From Trichobilharzia regenti (taxonomy: Eukaryota > Platyhelminthes > Trematoda > Strigeidida > Schistosomatidae): a stretch of 64,000 nucleotides of DNA. Made by a program: the position numbers and the translations under genes. Where the stretch lies: the NCBI GenBank assembly GCA_944472135.2, contig OX235267.1:18397452-18461451 (forward strand), in the 5' to 3' direction. Shown piece after piece: positions 55,201-64,000 of this stretch; within the stretch, counting starts at the first letter, position 1, and every line of letters starts with the position of its first letter. The notes below the pieces were generated by a model, which was given only the letters and a program-made list of their open reading frames with translations, searched no databases and was not told where the DNA came from.

Positions 55201-56131
55201 AGTGAAGGGAGGTACTGCTGTCCGTAAAATAATTGATAAGTGCATGGAATGTAAACTCCGAAATGCTCGTCCAGTACAGCAGATGATGGCACCACTCCCA
55301 GCGTGGCAAGCTTCTGAAGGGAATTATCCATTTGAGTACGTTGGGGTGGATTTGTTCGGACCTTTTGTAGTGAAGAGAGGCAGAACCCTATGTAAAAGAT
55401 ATGGCTGTTTATTCACCTGTTTGAAAATGAGAGCTGTGCATATTGAGATGGTTCATACGCTAACTACTGATTCATTCGTGCTAGCATTACATAGATTTAT
55501 AAATCGCCGGGGTGTACCGAAGATGATGTTCAGCGACAGAGGGACTAATTTTGTTGGCTGTCACGCCGAGCTTAAAGAGTACTTCGAAGGTCCCCAAACG
55601 AGAGTTCAGGAAGAGTTACTGAAAAGGAACATCGAGTGGCACTTCAATCCACCACATGCCAGCCATAGAGGCGGGCTATGGGAAAGACTTATAGGAATTA
55701 TCAAGCGTATTTTAAGCTCCATAATTAAAAACCAGAGTTTGAATGACGAAACGCTGGAGACATTTTTTTGTGAAGCTGAACGAATATTAAATGACCGGCC
55801 GTTATCACCTGTGAGGGACGACGTCAAGGATTTTGATGTGTTAACCCCAAATAAATTATTGTTATTGAGAGGCAACCCTGGCATAGAGGACTCAAGCGGG
55901 GAAGGAATACCTACGATTAAAAGATGGAAACAAGCCAGGCACATGAAAGATATATTTTGGAAAAGATGGTTAAAGGAGTATGTTCTAACACTGCAAACCA
56001 GAGACAAGTGGAAAAAGTTGTGCCGAAACTTAAAGGTTGGTGACATAGTATTAGTAGCAGATAAATGTGCCACAGGTAGGTGGCCTTTGGGAGTGGTAGT
56101 AAGGCTATCTGTAGTGGTGATGGATTGGTGA
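52247..56131 (+). CDS. E5 Pol polyprotein: protease, RT, RNase H, integrase
   Basis: Open frame 52190-56131; the first 19 codons come from repeat R, so retroelement coding begins at about 52247. In that 1313-residue numbering: second zinc knuckle 20-30; aspartic protease LLDNGSDVTLI, Asp 94 (DNG rather than DTG/DSG); RT with DIEEMFLQVKVPE, HPFGATSSPFCANF and YVDD 494-497; RNase H with FSDAS, RLELNAALLAAQ, TDS (Asp 745) and NPADLASRG; integrase with an HHCC-type finger (HYHVLEGH...CMEC) and catalytic Asp 1054 (GVDLFGPF), Asp 1116 (SDRGTNF) and Glu 1165 (GGLWERL). All expected catalytic residues are present. It ends in MDW* through a frameshift near 56105; the other frame continues to DDFPT* at 56253. 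Polyprotein cleaved by its own protease; acts in virus-like particles and the nucleus (family knowledge). Confidence 0.95.
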   Translation, partial: CLKIGHTKWNCKATNKRSSGLTDMHPLLRTVNEPGNSVNCNSISRPLDIPQVFLGVLPVKVKGPKSSVETYALLDNGSDVTLIDAELAGCLGIKGPKQPLVVNTFNSAKTVVCERVSFQLESLATGETVEVDTAYTTSSMKLGEAIVPSRETVVGKPYLCDIPLPTLQDGRVRVLIGCSVPEAHKVLEERFGGRDDLFATKTPLGWTVRGPIPIVHISSLVTNDGDKLETMIKNMYDKEFCDCGVPGKGRSVEDLKAVKIAEDSCKYENGRFSVGLPWRFKDRQLVCNRKVALKRLMGLQKKFLSDAELWSKYKEVVDKHIMKGYVERLVDQSEPGKWYLPHHPVFNPRKPGKLRVVFDCSAKHEGVSLNDNLYSGPDCVSSLVGLLLRFRKFTVAVAADIEEMFLQVKVPESDRDHLRFLWFDDGPCGKVSEYRMTVHPFGATSSPFCANFALRKAVSTFGSNDLLDVIDCCFYVDDCLASFDDDKSAVRFATSITEVLAKAGFRLTKWVSNSLDVLKHIDPEDRAPTVRDLPVDTLPVERTLGMRWDVNSDTFGFSVGDIDKPVTRRGVLSVLSSVFDPLGLVAPYLLPARRLFQETCRKGLQWDEPLSERQREEWKGWVNSLRMLNLHSVSRPLKPSRNHDIIDFHVFSDASEVGFGAAVYIRTTLRNDIDVSLVMGKSRVAPLKTVSIPRLELNAALLAAQLFTTVCKELDYPKHPVTFWTDSMSVIYYIRNESARYACFVANRVSQIRELTTVEQWRYVPSGKNPADLASRGVIDMNVVKNKWWKGPEFLLRADSMWPRREDEPPINECALELKTSVSLTSTQERHSGLHPLFKYYSSWYKLLKAVAWLTRYVTYLKVMHLAGYENMNVGPLRVEDIRNAELAILRAAQWEAWGEIAKEDSPDFADFKVRLDRLSPIVSEGIARVGGRLQMLESSYETRHPALLPCYHPVTDLIIRHYHVLEGHLGTSQVLSSIRCKFWIVKGGTAVRKIIDKCMECKLRNARPVQQMMAPLPAWQASEGNYPFEYVGVDLFGPFVVKRGRTLCKRYGCLFTCLKMRAVHIEMVHTLTTDSFVLALHRFINRRGVPKMMFSDRGTNFVGCHAELKEYFEGPQTRVQEELLKRNIEWHFNPPHASHRGGLWERLIGIIKRILSSIIKNQSLNDETLETFFCEAERILNDRPLSPVRDDVKDFDVLTPNKLLLLRGNPGIEDSSGEGIPTIKRWKQARHMKDIFWKRWLKEYVLTLQTRDKWKKLCRNLKVGDIVLVADKCATGRWPLGVVVRLSVVVMDW

Positions 56132-56253
56132 GGACGGTTGAGGTGAGAACAAGTTGTGGCATGTTGGTGCGAGATATCAGAAAACTGTGTCTACTGGAAG
56201 GTGCTGAGAGTAGAGAGTCGGAGGATGAAACACTAGACGATTTTCCAACCTAG
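56105..56253 (+). pseudogene. E5 pol C-terminal tail in a shifted frame
   Basis: GDGLVRTVEVRTSCGMLVRDIRKLCLL...ETLDDFPT*, continuing the integrase C-terminal region after a one-base frameshift. The DDFPT end and following bases are shared with E1, E2 and E3, which fixes where their internal deletion rejoins pol. Confidence 0.75.
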
Positions 56254-56256
56254 AGC

Positions 56257-56720
56257 GTCAACCTGAGAAGGGTTGTAGGCGTACTGCTGTAAGTCCTACA
56301 ATTCTTCAAAGGGTAGCGCATCAATGAGCAGTCCAATGTGCTTGGTGTGTGATTTTGTACATATGTTCATATTGTATATACTGAATTGATATCATCTGTC
56401 ATCTAGCTGTTGGTAATTCTGTTTGTGTCCGGACGACTTCCACTTGGATCATCAACCTGAGAAGGAATGTAGGCGTACTGCTGTAAGTCCTACAGTTCTT
56501 CAAGGGTAGTTTGTCGTGCCAGAATCCACAACATTTGATGTGTTGATTGTACATATGTTTGTGTTAAATAATTGTGTGAGTTCCAATTATTGTAATTGTT
56601 GGTTAATCTTGTTTGTGTCCGGACATTCCACAACTTACAATCGTCAACCTGAGAAGGGTTGTAGGCGTACTGGTGTAAGTCCTGCAATTCTTCAAAGGAA
56701 TTCCATCAAGACATGATCGC
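56257..56720 (+). repeat. E5 3' region: three direct repeats of about 193 bp
   Basis: CAACCTGAGAAGG repeats begin at about 56257, 56451 and 56643, as in E1 and E2. Presence in the autonomous element shows the repeats are an original part of the family. Confidence 0.85.
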
Positions 56721-57396
56721 GAGTTTGTGTGTACTGTTTGTATATACGTGTGGTGTGTCATATCAATTGGTGTTTTTTGGATTCATTGTGTTTACTCGTT
56801 GTTTTCGTACCTTGTTGTTATTGCATAATTTTGTTAAAATTTTCGTCGTGATTACTTCTGAAGTTGTTTCCAGTCTTCTACATCCGTGAATGAATTGATT
56901 GATGTTAAGGACAGCAGATGGGTCGTATACGCCGGGGAGGCTAGGCTATTGCTGAGAATGAAATGCACACGGAGATAATTGTTAGCTGTGGTCCCACACG
57001 CCGGGGAGAAAGAGTGTAAACGACTGAGGCTCGCATGCGTCACCGTTACTAGAACTGAGGCAGAATGAGTGACAAGCGATTGCAGTGGTAATTGGTAGTG
57101 AGTAGATAAGAGGATGTGCGTAGAGTATCATGAGGTGGTGCTATGGTCACGTTGCATTCTGCAAGAGTCATTCTAGCAAGTGGCGATTGTGTTGCAAGAG
57201 GATGCCTTTAACTGGAAGGCGCAGGTCGTCAGCGATGTGTGAGATTGTGCTGTGGGTATGCTTGTGGTGTGTTGGCTTTTCTGTTTGTTTTCCATTTCAG
57301 CTCTGTCCGTGTGACCCAGGTTCTCGCAATGGCATCCAAGTCAACGTGTATTGGTCGTGATGGAAAAAAGGGTTGGATCCCTTTTTTGCCGGGGAG
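56721..57396 (+). other. E5 3' untranslated region with polypurine tract and hairpin
   Basis: No env-like gene. Shares the CGCCGGGGAG motifs with E1-E4. A perfect 9 bp hairpin (57364-57372 with 57379-57387) and GCCGGGGAG lie against the 3' LTR. Confidence 0.65.
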
Positions 57397-57752
57397 TGTC
57401 AATGTAGTTGAAGATTGAACGATCAATTCATGGTTGTTTGCTCAAAACCAACTTCCCCAATTTTCGCGGAGGCATCAATACGACAGTCATCGTCTCATCG
57501 GTCGCTGTTCAGAAAGAAGAGTAAAACACCGTCAGAAGTAATATTGTGATTTATTATTGTAATATTTGTTCACAGACCTTAGTCATACTTTATTTATATG
57601 TTGGTGTAACAATAAAGAATTCTCGGGCGGCCAATTGGTGTTTTGGTTTTTTCGTCCGTTATTACTAAGTGTTTCTGAGACACTTCAAGCGACAGCGTGA
57701 GCCCGAGCGTAGCAAGAGCTGGGCATTAACGGTTTACGAGACGTGACTGACA
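57397..57752 (+). repeat. E5 3' LTR
   Basis: 356 bp, TGTCA to TGACA, followed by GTTCT. Confidence 0.93.
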
Positions 57753-57757
57753 GTTCT

Positions 57758-58655
57758 CTTGGTTTACCGCTCTTATTTACGATATAACACTCTGTTATTG
57801 ATCCTAATATATTCTTTGTTAATACGAATTATGACACTGATTATGCTCTTATTATACATAGATTGATTCACATTACGACTATCTGTAGTACTAACTACCC
57901 TTCTGTAGTATTGTTAACCAAATGCTGAAATTTTTTTGGTTCTGTTAATATCTTTTTATAATATATGTATACAGGTTACTTTGCAATGTCAGATGTTTAC
58001 TATATATAAGACTGTCATGATAATTTAGTACACTAAGTCCTGCCAACCGACCTTACATTCAGTTCATACTACCTACATTGATCCCTAACTATATTGTTCT
58101 GCTGAATCTTGCTCCACTATTCACAAAACCTGTTCTTTTTATTCTTTAAGGTTTTTACTTCTTGTAAAGTAATGTGTTCATTAGGACGCATGCATGCATA
58201 TATAATGTTCATAAAGACGTACGCGGAGACCTATTGGAAGCACTCATTAAGAAAGCTAGAGAGATGGAATATGAGGTACGATCGTGTCTGGTACCAAGCA
58301 ATATATTTGCGGTAGCCATAATAATCATAGTCTCAGAGCTTAACACCAAAAATGGAGGGAGGATGGCGCTAGCTGATCAGTAGATATGGTGGTGGTCACT
58401 AAGGTGAATCGCCCCATTCTGCAGGAACAGCAATATACAGTTTGAAGGCTCGAGATATTTTCGATTTTTATGAGGGCTTAGATCTTTATCTTGAAAATGA
58501 TAATAATGAACGCCTTGACAGATCATGCTTCTGCCTTTAAATATATACCATTCACTCAGCCTATTGTTGAGATGCTCTACACAGATTTATGTGGCATCTT
58601 ATAAACTAACTTGCTGTTCATTGTCGGATCTTTAAAAACCACTTCACAATGTCTT
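57758..58655. other. No gene recognised
   Basis: A/T-rich flank that continues the sequence interrupted by E5 at 50198. Overlapping short frames near 58109-58383 have no domain and look like chance. Confidence 0.5.
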
Positions 58656-58659
58656 ATAT

Positions 58660-59340
58660 CATTCATTTTCTAATAACGTCTTTGCTTGATCCTCATTATA
58701 TTCCATTAAACCTAACATTTCATAGCTTTTTATGAATTTGATTCGACTTACTCTATTCCTATTCTCTGTAGGGTACGGTTGTGCACCAAATGCACGAAAA
58801 GGCATAAAATAAAAAAAAACCGGCATGAGGAAAAAATGTATTAAGACCAAAAGTGGACATCATGATAGTACGAGATATACGTGTAGCATTATACATTGCA
58901 AATGAACGTTGTCAGCCTAGGGAGTTTCCTTTATTAATGCATTTATTAGTGATACTTTCACTTACCCATTTCATTACACTTTATTGATTCACCTTAGCAC
59001 TTTTACTTTTCTAAAACAGCTTTCAATCCCTTGTAAAAGTTGTACTTACCTCAATATTGGTTGGTTATCGTATGCTGACAACCACGGGATGAAAACGAAA
59101 CGAAGTCGATTTTCCCGCTCAACCTGGAGGACAATTGTACAATTCAATAACTATACAGCCTAGTTCAGACAATCAGTGTATTTATATATATATCAAATAT
59201 TTGACTGTCGAAACATTATTAACTTGTAGACAATCTACGATTTGATATTGTATCATACTTGATCGTGCCTGTAAAAATGGCATGCATTTTCATGTAAATT
59301 TATATGTTTATATGAGAATATACATTATTATTATCATTAT
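58660..59340 (+). repeat. Dispersed repeat R, copy 3
   Basis: Same start (CATTTTCTAATAACGTCT) and end (CGTGCCTGTAAAAATGGCATG, ATT repeat) as copy 1, with scattered differences. Confidence 0.78.
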
Positions 59341-59476
59341 TACCAATATATATTATTCATTTTATTCTTCAAATTTAATCAGCTGAGTGTTGTTACGTTT
59401 TCTTATTTCTTTTTCTGTCTGTTAGTCTGAATAACTTCACTAATTATATCTATTAGTATCATTATTATTATTACTA

Positions 59477-59815
59477 TCTCTTTTCTCTTGTCGACGATAC
59501 CGGAGGACTAACTGGCGAAAGGATCAACTCCATTCACAGTAGTAAAAGTCTTAACACACCTTATACTACAAACCACATATAATTAATCCCAGTGCAAGCC
59601 AGACAATCATGCAGAAATGCAAGGATTGTGTCTCAATGGCTTATCCCCATAAAACTTGAAACCACACTGTCAATGGTTAGGCGTACAAACTAAATCCCCA
59701 CGACCTATTCTGCCTTCTCTCACTCTATCTATTCCTTAGGTCACCTTTATTATTCCACTTATCTCAACCTATATTATCTACACTGCAACCCATTATTTTA
59801 TTATTATTACTATTC
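59477..59815 (+). mobile_element. Internally deleted copy of the tandem CR1-like LINE
   Basis: About 105 bp similar to the 5' end of the unit that starts at 59816 (ending CATACTACAAACCACAT-like) is followed at once by about 230 bp of the 3' end (GACAATCATGCAGAAATGCAAGG...ATTATTATT). Everything between is missing. Confidence 0.65.
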
Positions 59816-59864
59816 TGCTTTTTATGACTACACCGAATGACCAACGGGAGTTAGGTCAAACTCC

Positions 59865-60152
59865 ATGCACGGCAGCAACACAGTCCTAACATACTGCATA
59901 CTACAAACCACATCTCGACCGATCCCCTCACCACTCCTCTTGGAGTCTATCAGAGCTAGAGCAGTCGAGTGGCGGGACTTACTACGCAGAAGCTCACCGA
60001 AGATCTGGAACCTCTACCTCACAATCAAGAAGCGAGCTCAAAGAAATCACTGGCTTATACTAGCTCGTAATCAGGATATTGGATACTCCCTTTGGAGTCA
60101 ACCAAAGCTACAAAAGTCGAGTGGCGGGACGAGCTACGCAGAAGTTTACTGA
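59865..60152 (+). other. Short open frame in the LINE leader
   Basis: 95 codons (HGSNTVLTYCILQTTSRP...AEVY), also open in the next unit at 63659 with two residue differences. Basic, no recognised domain. It could be an ORF1 relic; conservation here reflects recent copying only. Confidence 0.3.
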
Positions 60153-60260
60153 AGATCAGGAACCTATACCTTACAATCAAGAAACGAGCACATAGAAATC
60201 AAACTGGTTCACACTAGCTCGTAAAAACGAAATTGGACTCATCTTATGTCAATTAACTCG
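59964..60260 (+). repeat. Two direct repeats of about 152 bp in the LINE leader
   Basis: GTCGAGTGGCGGGAC occurs at 59964 and 60116, each followed by similar sequence (TACGCAGAAG, GAAGATC, GGAACCT, ACAATCAAGAA). Repeated leaders can act as internal promoter units in LINEs; here that is only a possibility. Confidence 0.7.
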
Positions 60261-60548
60261 CCACGTCTGTTAGCTGTCAAGTTCAGCTCCCAAGACCAGT
60301 TGACTACCGCTCTCCAAAGATGGTACGAGACCAAGGACAAGGTCAGCAAACACATTCGCTGCTGCGAGAGCCGGCCTCGCACTCAAAGGAGAGAACAAAA
60401 CGTAGTTAAAAAAATCCTCAACCCCTAGTCACACTACAGCGGTGCAGCACGGACGATGATAGCCAGTGTCATCCGAGTGCTCCGACTGAACTAGAAGAAA
60501 AAAACGCCAACAGGCCGGTTCCCGGGGAATCGGCCAACTAGTTCGTAG

Positions 60549-63436
60549 GATAACCCTCAACCGATAGCCAATATCAAGTCAACTACCCCCCAATACGGGG
60601 AAGTGGTGAGACTGACTACCAGTTGCCTGTACAGTAATGTGAGAGGGCTAAGAGGCAAAATAGCTGAACTTAGACACCTACAATCACAACTGAACTCCAA
60701 AATCATAATACTGACGGAAACCTGGCTAACCCCTACGGTGGCAGACAGCGAAGTCAGTATAAATGATATGGTCCTAGTCAGGCGAGATAGGGACCTGAAA
60801 GAAGGAGGTGGAGTCGCCATATACGTCGACAAACAGCTCAGATGTGTTCACGCGATGGACCCTCCCCTCACAGAGCTCCCTGACTCCATATGGTGCCACT
60901 TCACCGTTGGGTACTGCAAATATCTAGTGGGCAGCATTTATCGATCACCTTCATGTGGAGCAGACCACAACCAGGTACTGCTAAATACAATCTCAGCAAC
61001 TCAAGACATGGGTTATGATCAAATTGTCATAGCTGGTGACTTCAATGCCCCATCTCTTAACTTGGTGTCGGGAAAAGCCCATGATAGATTTGATCGAAAT
61101 CTGCTGCATACCATCAGGAAGGCTGGATTCACTGAAAATGTCAAGATGGATACTAGATGGGGCCCTGATGGGAAGTCTTCTAGACTGGATTACGTGCTCA
61201 CTAGTGACCAGCTACTAGTGGAAAACGTTCAGATCACGACTCCCATAGGTAGTAGTGACCACGCGGTCATAGTATTCGACATAGTCCTCCGCGAGCGCTT
61301 ACAGTGGGACAATACACAGCCCTATCTGTGTTATAACAAAGCCAATTACACCAAAATGCGAAGACTTCTGTCTGAAGCAAACTGGCCTAAAAAATGGACA
61401 GAGCTAACAGTTGAAGAACACTGGAGAGTGGTAAAGGAGATCATTCACCAGGCGGTCTCAGACACTGTTCCTTTAGTCTCACCAAAAGCTAGGAAGCAAC
61501 GATCATGGCTGAAAAGGGGGACACAACGCCTTCTGCAGGCGAAGCGAAAAGCCTGGTTTGCGTGGCGACGATCGAAGAGTCAACCCGAACATGAAGTGTA
61601 CCTTGAACTCAGGAATCGATGTAACATACGAGTCCGGAGCGATAGAAGGACATTTCAGGGAGACCTCGCCAATAAGCTTCTCGTGAACCCCAAAAGCCTA
61701 TACAGGTTTATGTCCGAAAGAAAACCGACCAACCAGGGAGCATGCAATCTAGTGGGTTCTGATGGGAAATCTCTTACTAGTCTTGAAATGGCAGAGACAT
61801 TCAGCCTAGCCTTTCACAGGCAACTAAATAGTAACGAGGATATTACCCCTACAGAACATCCAGATTACATCGCAAAACCAACACGCGAAAACCTGCTGGG
61901 TACATTTCAAATTACCCCGGCTATGGTACTTGCAAAATTGGGAAGGTTGGCTTCGGGAAAGTCTTCAGGTTGTGATGACATCAGACCATCTGTCCTGAAG
62001 CAGTGTTCAGAAAGTCTCTGCCAACCCCTAAGTGATCTGTTCCAACACTCCCTTGATGTAGGGAAACTTCCATGTGAATGGAAACGTGCAATCCTATCCC
62101 CTATCTTCAAGGGTGGTGACCGGCAGAATGTGACCAGTTACAGACCAGTTGCTCTACTTCCAGTGGTATCGAAGATATTGGAAAGTCTCATTGACGACCA
62201 CATGAGAAAATACTTCGATGGGACTAACCTTCTTCACGAAGCACAGCACGGTTTCAGGAGGGGAAGATCCTGCGTGACGAATCTTCTACTAGCTTGGAAC
62301 GATTGGACACTATCCTGGGACAAAAAGGTACCAGCCCACGTGATCTTTCTCGACTTTGCGAAAGCATTCGACACAGTTCACCATGGTCTGCTCCTTCACA
62401 AAATAAGCAAGGCGGGTGTTTCTGGAGCACTTCTCGCATGGCTGAGAGATTACTTAGGCGAGAGAGAATTCTGCACCAAAGTCAACCGCATCCGATCATC
62501 CTGGCACACCTCGGCATCAGGGGTTCCTCAGGGTTCTATCCTAGGGCCGTTGATGTTTTTGATTTTTATCAACGACCTGCCCCCCAACTAAACTGCTCTG
62601 CGCTTCTTTACGCTGACGACGTAAAGATTTGGAGAGCAATAAACTCATCGGAAGACTCAGATAGATTGCAGGCTGACCTGCAAACTCTGGGAAATTGGGC
62701 TTTGGCTAACGGAATGCCTTTCAATCTAAAGAAGTGCAAAGTAGTGCAGCTTCATTCCGGCAGGTCACAGAGTGTAAATTACACCCTTGGTGGCCAGAAC
62801 TTGAGTTGTGTTCCATCAGAGCGTGATCTAGGTCTTATTCTAACAGAAAAGCTAGACACCAGTGGAAATTACGCGAGGGACGTCGCCAAAGCCTACACAA
62901 CTTTACACTTTATGCACAGGCAGCTGGGAGCTCTCACTCCCGAACTGTTCTTAAGGTTATATAAGACATATGTGAGGCCACACCTTGAGGTGCATAATAT
63001 CATTGCACCTCCGCTACTCAAAAGGGATGCTAACATTCTAGAAAGTGTCCAGAGACGAGCGACAAAATGGGTGATCGGCCTCCGCAACAAATCATATGAG
63101 GAAAGACTAAAGAAATTAGGTCTTTTCACACTTAGTTACCGTAGGCACAGGGGAGACCTCATCACCGTCTACCAGATCCTAAATGACCAGGCCCACCCAA
63201 ATAAAAGCATCCTGCCATTAAGTGATTATAGGCTTCCACGAGGTAACCCGCTAAGGATAGCACACCAGAGACCAAAGACTCGAGTGCGATCACATTTCTT
63301 TTCGCTTCGTGTTTGCCGTCTCTGGAACGCTTTACCGGCGGCCGTGACTACAGCGCCATCTCTGGAGATTTTTAAGCGGAAGCTAGACAATCATGCAGAA
63401 ATGCAAGGTTTGTGTCTCAATGGCTTATCCCCATAA
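60549..63436 (+). CDS. CR1-like LINE ORF2: endonuclease and reverse transcriptase, one frameshift
   Basis: Frame open from 60549 to 62591, then shifted by one base near 62580 and open to 63436. The codon at 60603 is GTG, and no upstream ATG is visible in frame, so the true start is unsure. Endonuclease: CLYSNVRGLRGKIAELRHLQ, LTETWLTP, AGDFNAPSLNL, SRLDYVLTSD, SSDHAVIVFD. RT: SGCDDIRPSVLKQ, FKGGDRQNVTSYRPVALLP, QHGFRRGRSCVTNLL, IFLDFAKAFDTVHHGLL, SGVPQGSILGPLMF, then after the shift YADDVKIW near 62608-62631. CR1 C-terminus LRVCRLWNALPAAVTTAPS. All motifs are present; one indel (in CTGCCCCCCAACTAA) stops it from being intact. Confidence 0.9.
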
Positions 63437-63610
63437 AACTTGAAACCACACTGTCAATGGTTAGGCGTACAAACTAAATCCCCACGACCTATTCTGCCTT
63501 CTCTCACTCTATCTTTTCCTTAGGTCACCTTTATTATTCCACTTATCTCAACCTATATTATCTACACTGCAACCCATTATTTTTATTCTTATTATTATTA
63601 CTACTATTCT
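63437..63610 (+). other. 3' UTR of the tandem LINE
   Basis: Non-coding, nearly identical to 59655-59815, ending in TTATTATTATTACTACTATT. It marks the junction to the next unit. Confidence 0.7.
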
Positions 63611-64000
63611 GCTTTTTATGACTACACCGAATGACCAACGGGAGTTAGGTCAAACTCCATGCACGGCAGCAACACAGTCCTAACATACTGCATACTACAA
63701 ACCACATCTCGACCAATCCCCTCACCACTCCTCTTGGAGTCTACCAGAGCTAAAGCAGTCGAGTGGCGGGACTTACTACGCAGAAGCTCACCGAAGATCT
63801 GGAACCTCTACCTCACAATCAAGAAGCGAGCTCAAAGAAATCACTGGCTTATACTAGCTCGTAATCAGGATATTGGATACTCCCTTTGGAGTCAACCAAA
63901 GCTACAAAAGTCGAGTGGCGGGACGAGCTACGCAGAAGTTTACTGAAGATCAGGAACCTATACCTTACAATCAAGAAACGAGCACATAGAAATCAAACTG
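63611..64000 (+). mobile_element. Next unit of the tandem CR1-like LINE, cut by window end
   Basis: Repeats the 59816-60210 leader with very few differences, including the first 152 bp repeat. Continues beyond the window. Confidence 0.8.

Larger units (their letters stand above)
50194..57757 (+). mobile_element. E5: full-length BEL/Pao LTR retrotransposon
   Basis: LTR element at 50199-57752 (7.55 kb) flanked by a perfect 5 bp duplication GTTCT (50194-50198 and 57753-57757). LTRs are 356 bp each with about ten differences (97% identical), six of them clustered at AATCCTCGAGTCAACA versus AATTCTCGGGCGGCCA. It encodes gag and a complete pol (protease, RT, RNase H, integrase) and has the same 3' region as E1-E4. 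Damage: one gag frameshift, repeat R inserted in the gag zinc knuckle, one frameshift near the pol end. It is the model for the enzyme source of E1-E4. Confidence 0.95.
59816..63610 (+). mobile_element. CR1-like LINE, near-complete unit in a head-to-tail tandem
   Basis: Unit of 3794 bp, measured between the same base of its 5' region (59865) and that of the next unit (63659). It contains a 5' leader with internal repeats, ORF2 with endonuclease and RT, and a 3' UTR with an ATT-rich tail. The flanking unit starts repeat its sequence almost exactly. SR1-like is possible, not tested. Confidence 0.82.

Noticed and set aside
58109..58383. Two overlapping frames of 68-69 codons.
   Set aside because: No domain, no codon pattern, different frames over the same bases; chance is sufficient.

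Overview
The window looks like repeat-packed nuclear DNA of a metazoan, most likely a parasitic flatworm (trematode, schistosome-like). I base this on CR1-like and RTE-like LINEs and a BEL/Pao LTR family of the kind known from schistosomes, a Merlin-type DNA transposon, and 32 and 38 bp micro-introns in the one spliced coding region. I could not run a search, so the species is inference. I find no ordinary host gene, no bacterial features and no CRISPR array. Almost everything is mobile-element DNA, nested up to three deep.

Layout. 1-1150: 3' half of an RTE-like LINE. 1160-26700: one CR1-like LINE (CR1-A, + strand) broken open by several insertions of one BEL/Pao family. These are E1 (2373-6328), an antisense solo LTR (first copy 7843-8197), and E2 (18008-25179), which itself holds E3 (19324-23108, - strand). 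Between E1 and E2 lies a tandem array of five copies of a 2.4 kb unit (6329-18007). Target-site duplications show that it arose by unequal recombination between the 3' LTR of E1 and the 5' LTR of E2. 26844-27710: Merlin-like DNA transposon remnant. 29114-35830: a second CR1-like LINE on the - strand (CR1-B), split by an RTE-like LINE (31603-33934) that carries a tRNA-derived SINE. 37051-39605: decayed MULE/SWIM-finger gene with micro-introns. 41801-43892: E4, a short BEL derivative. 44283-50150: fragments of other LINEs, a dispersed repeat R, and a gag remnant of a second BEL lineage. 50199-57752: E5, the full-length, nearly intact autonomous BEL/Pao element. 58660-59340: another copy of R. 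59477-64000: head-to-tail tandem copies of a 3.8 kb CR1-like LINE, one with almost complete endonuclease and reverse transcriptase.

How the parts relate. E5 encodes Gag, protease, RT, RNase H and integrase. E1, E2 and E3 keep LTRs, gag and the E5-like 3' region but lack all enzymes; their Gag is fused to a short leftover of the pol tail and has lost zinc-knuckle ligands. E4 keeps only the start of gag. Each of these elements is flanked by a perfect 5 bp duplication, so the enzyme-less forms were probably mobilised in trans by E5-like elements. The LTRs then served as substrates for local amplification of their CR1 host.
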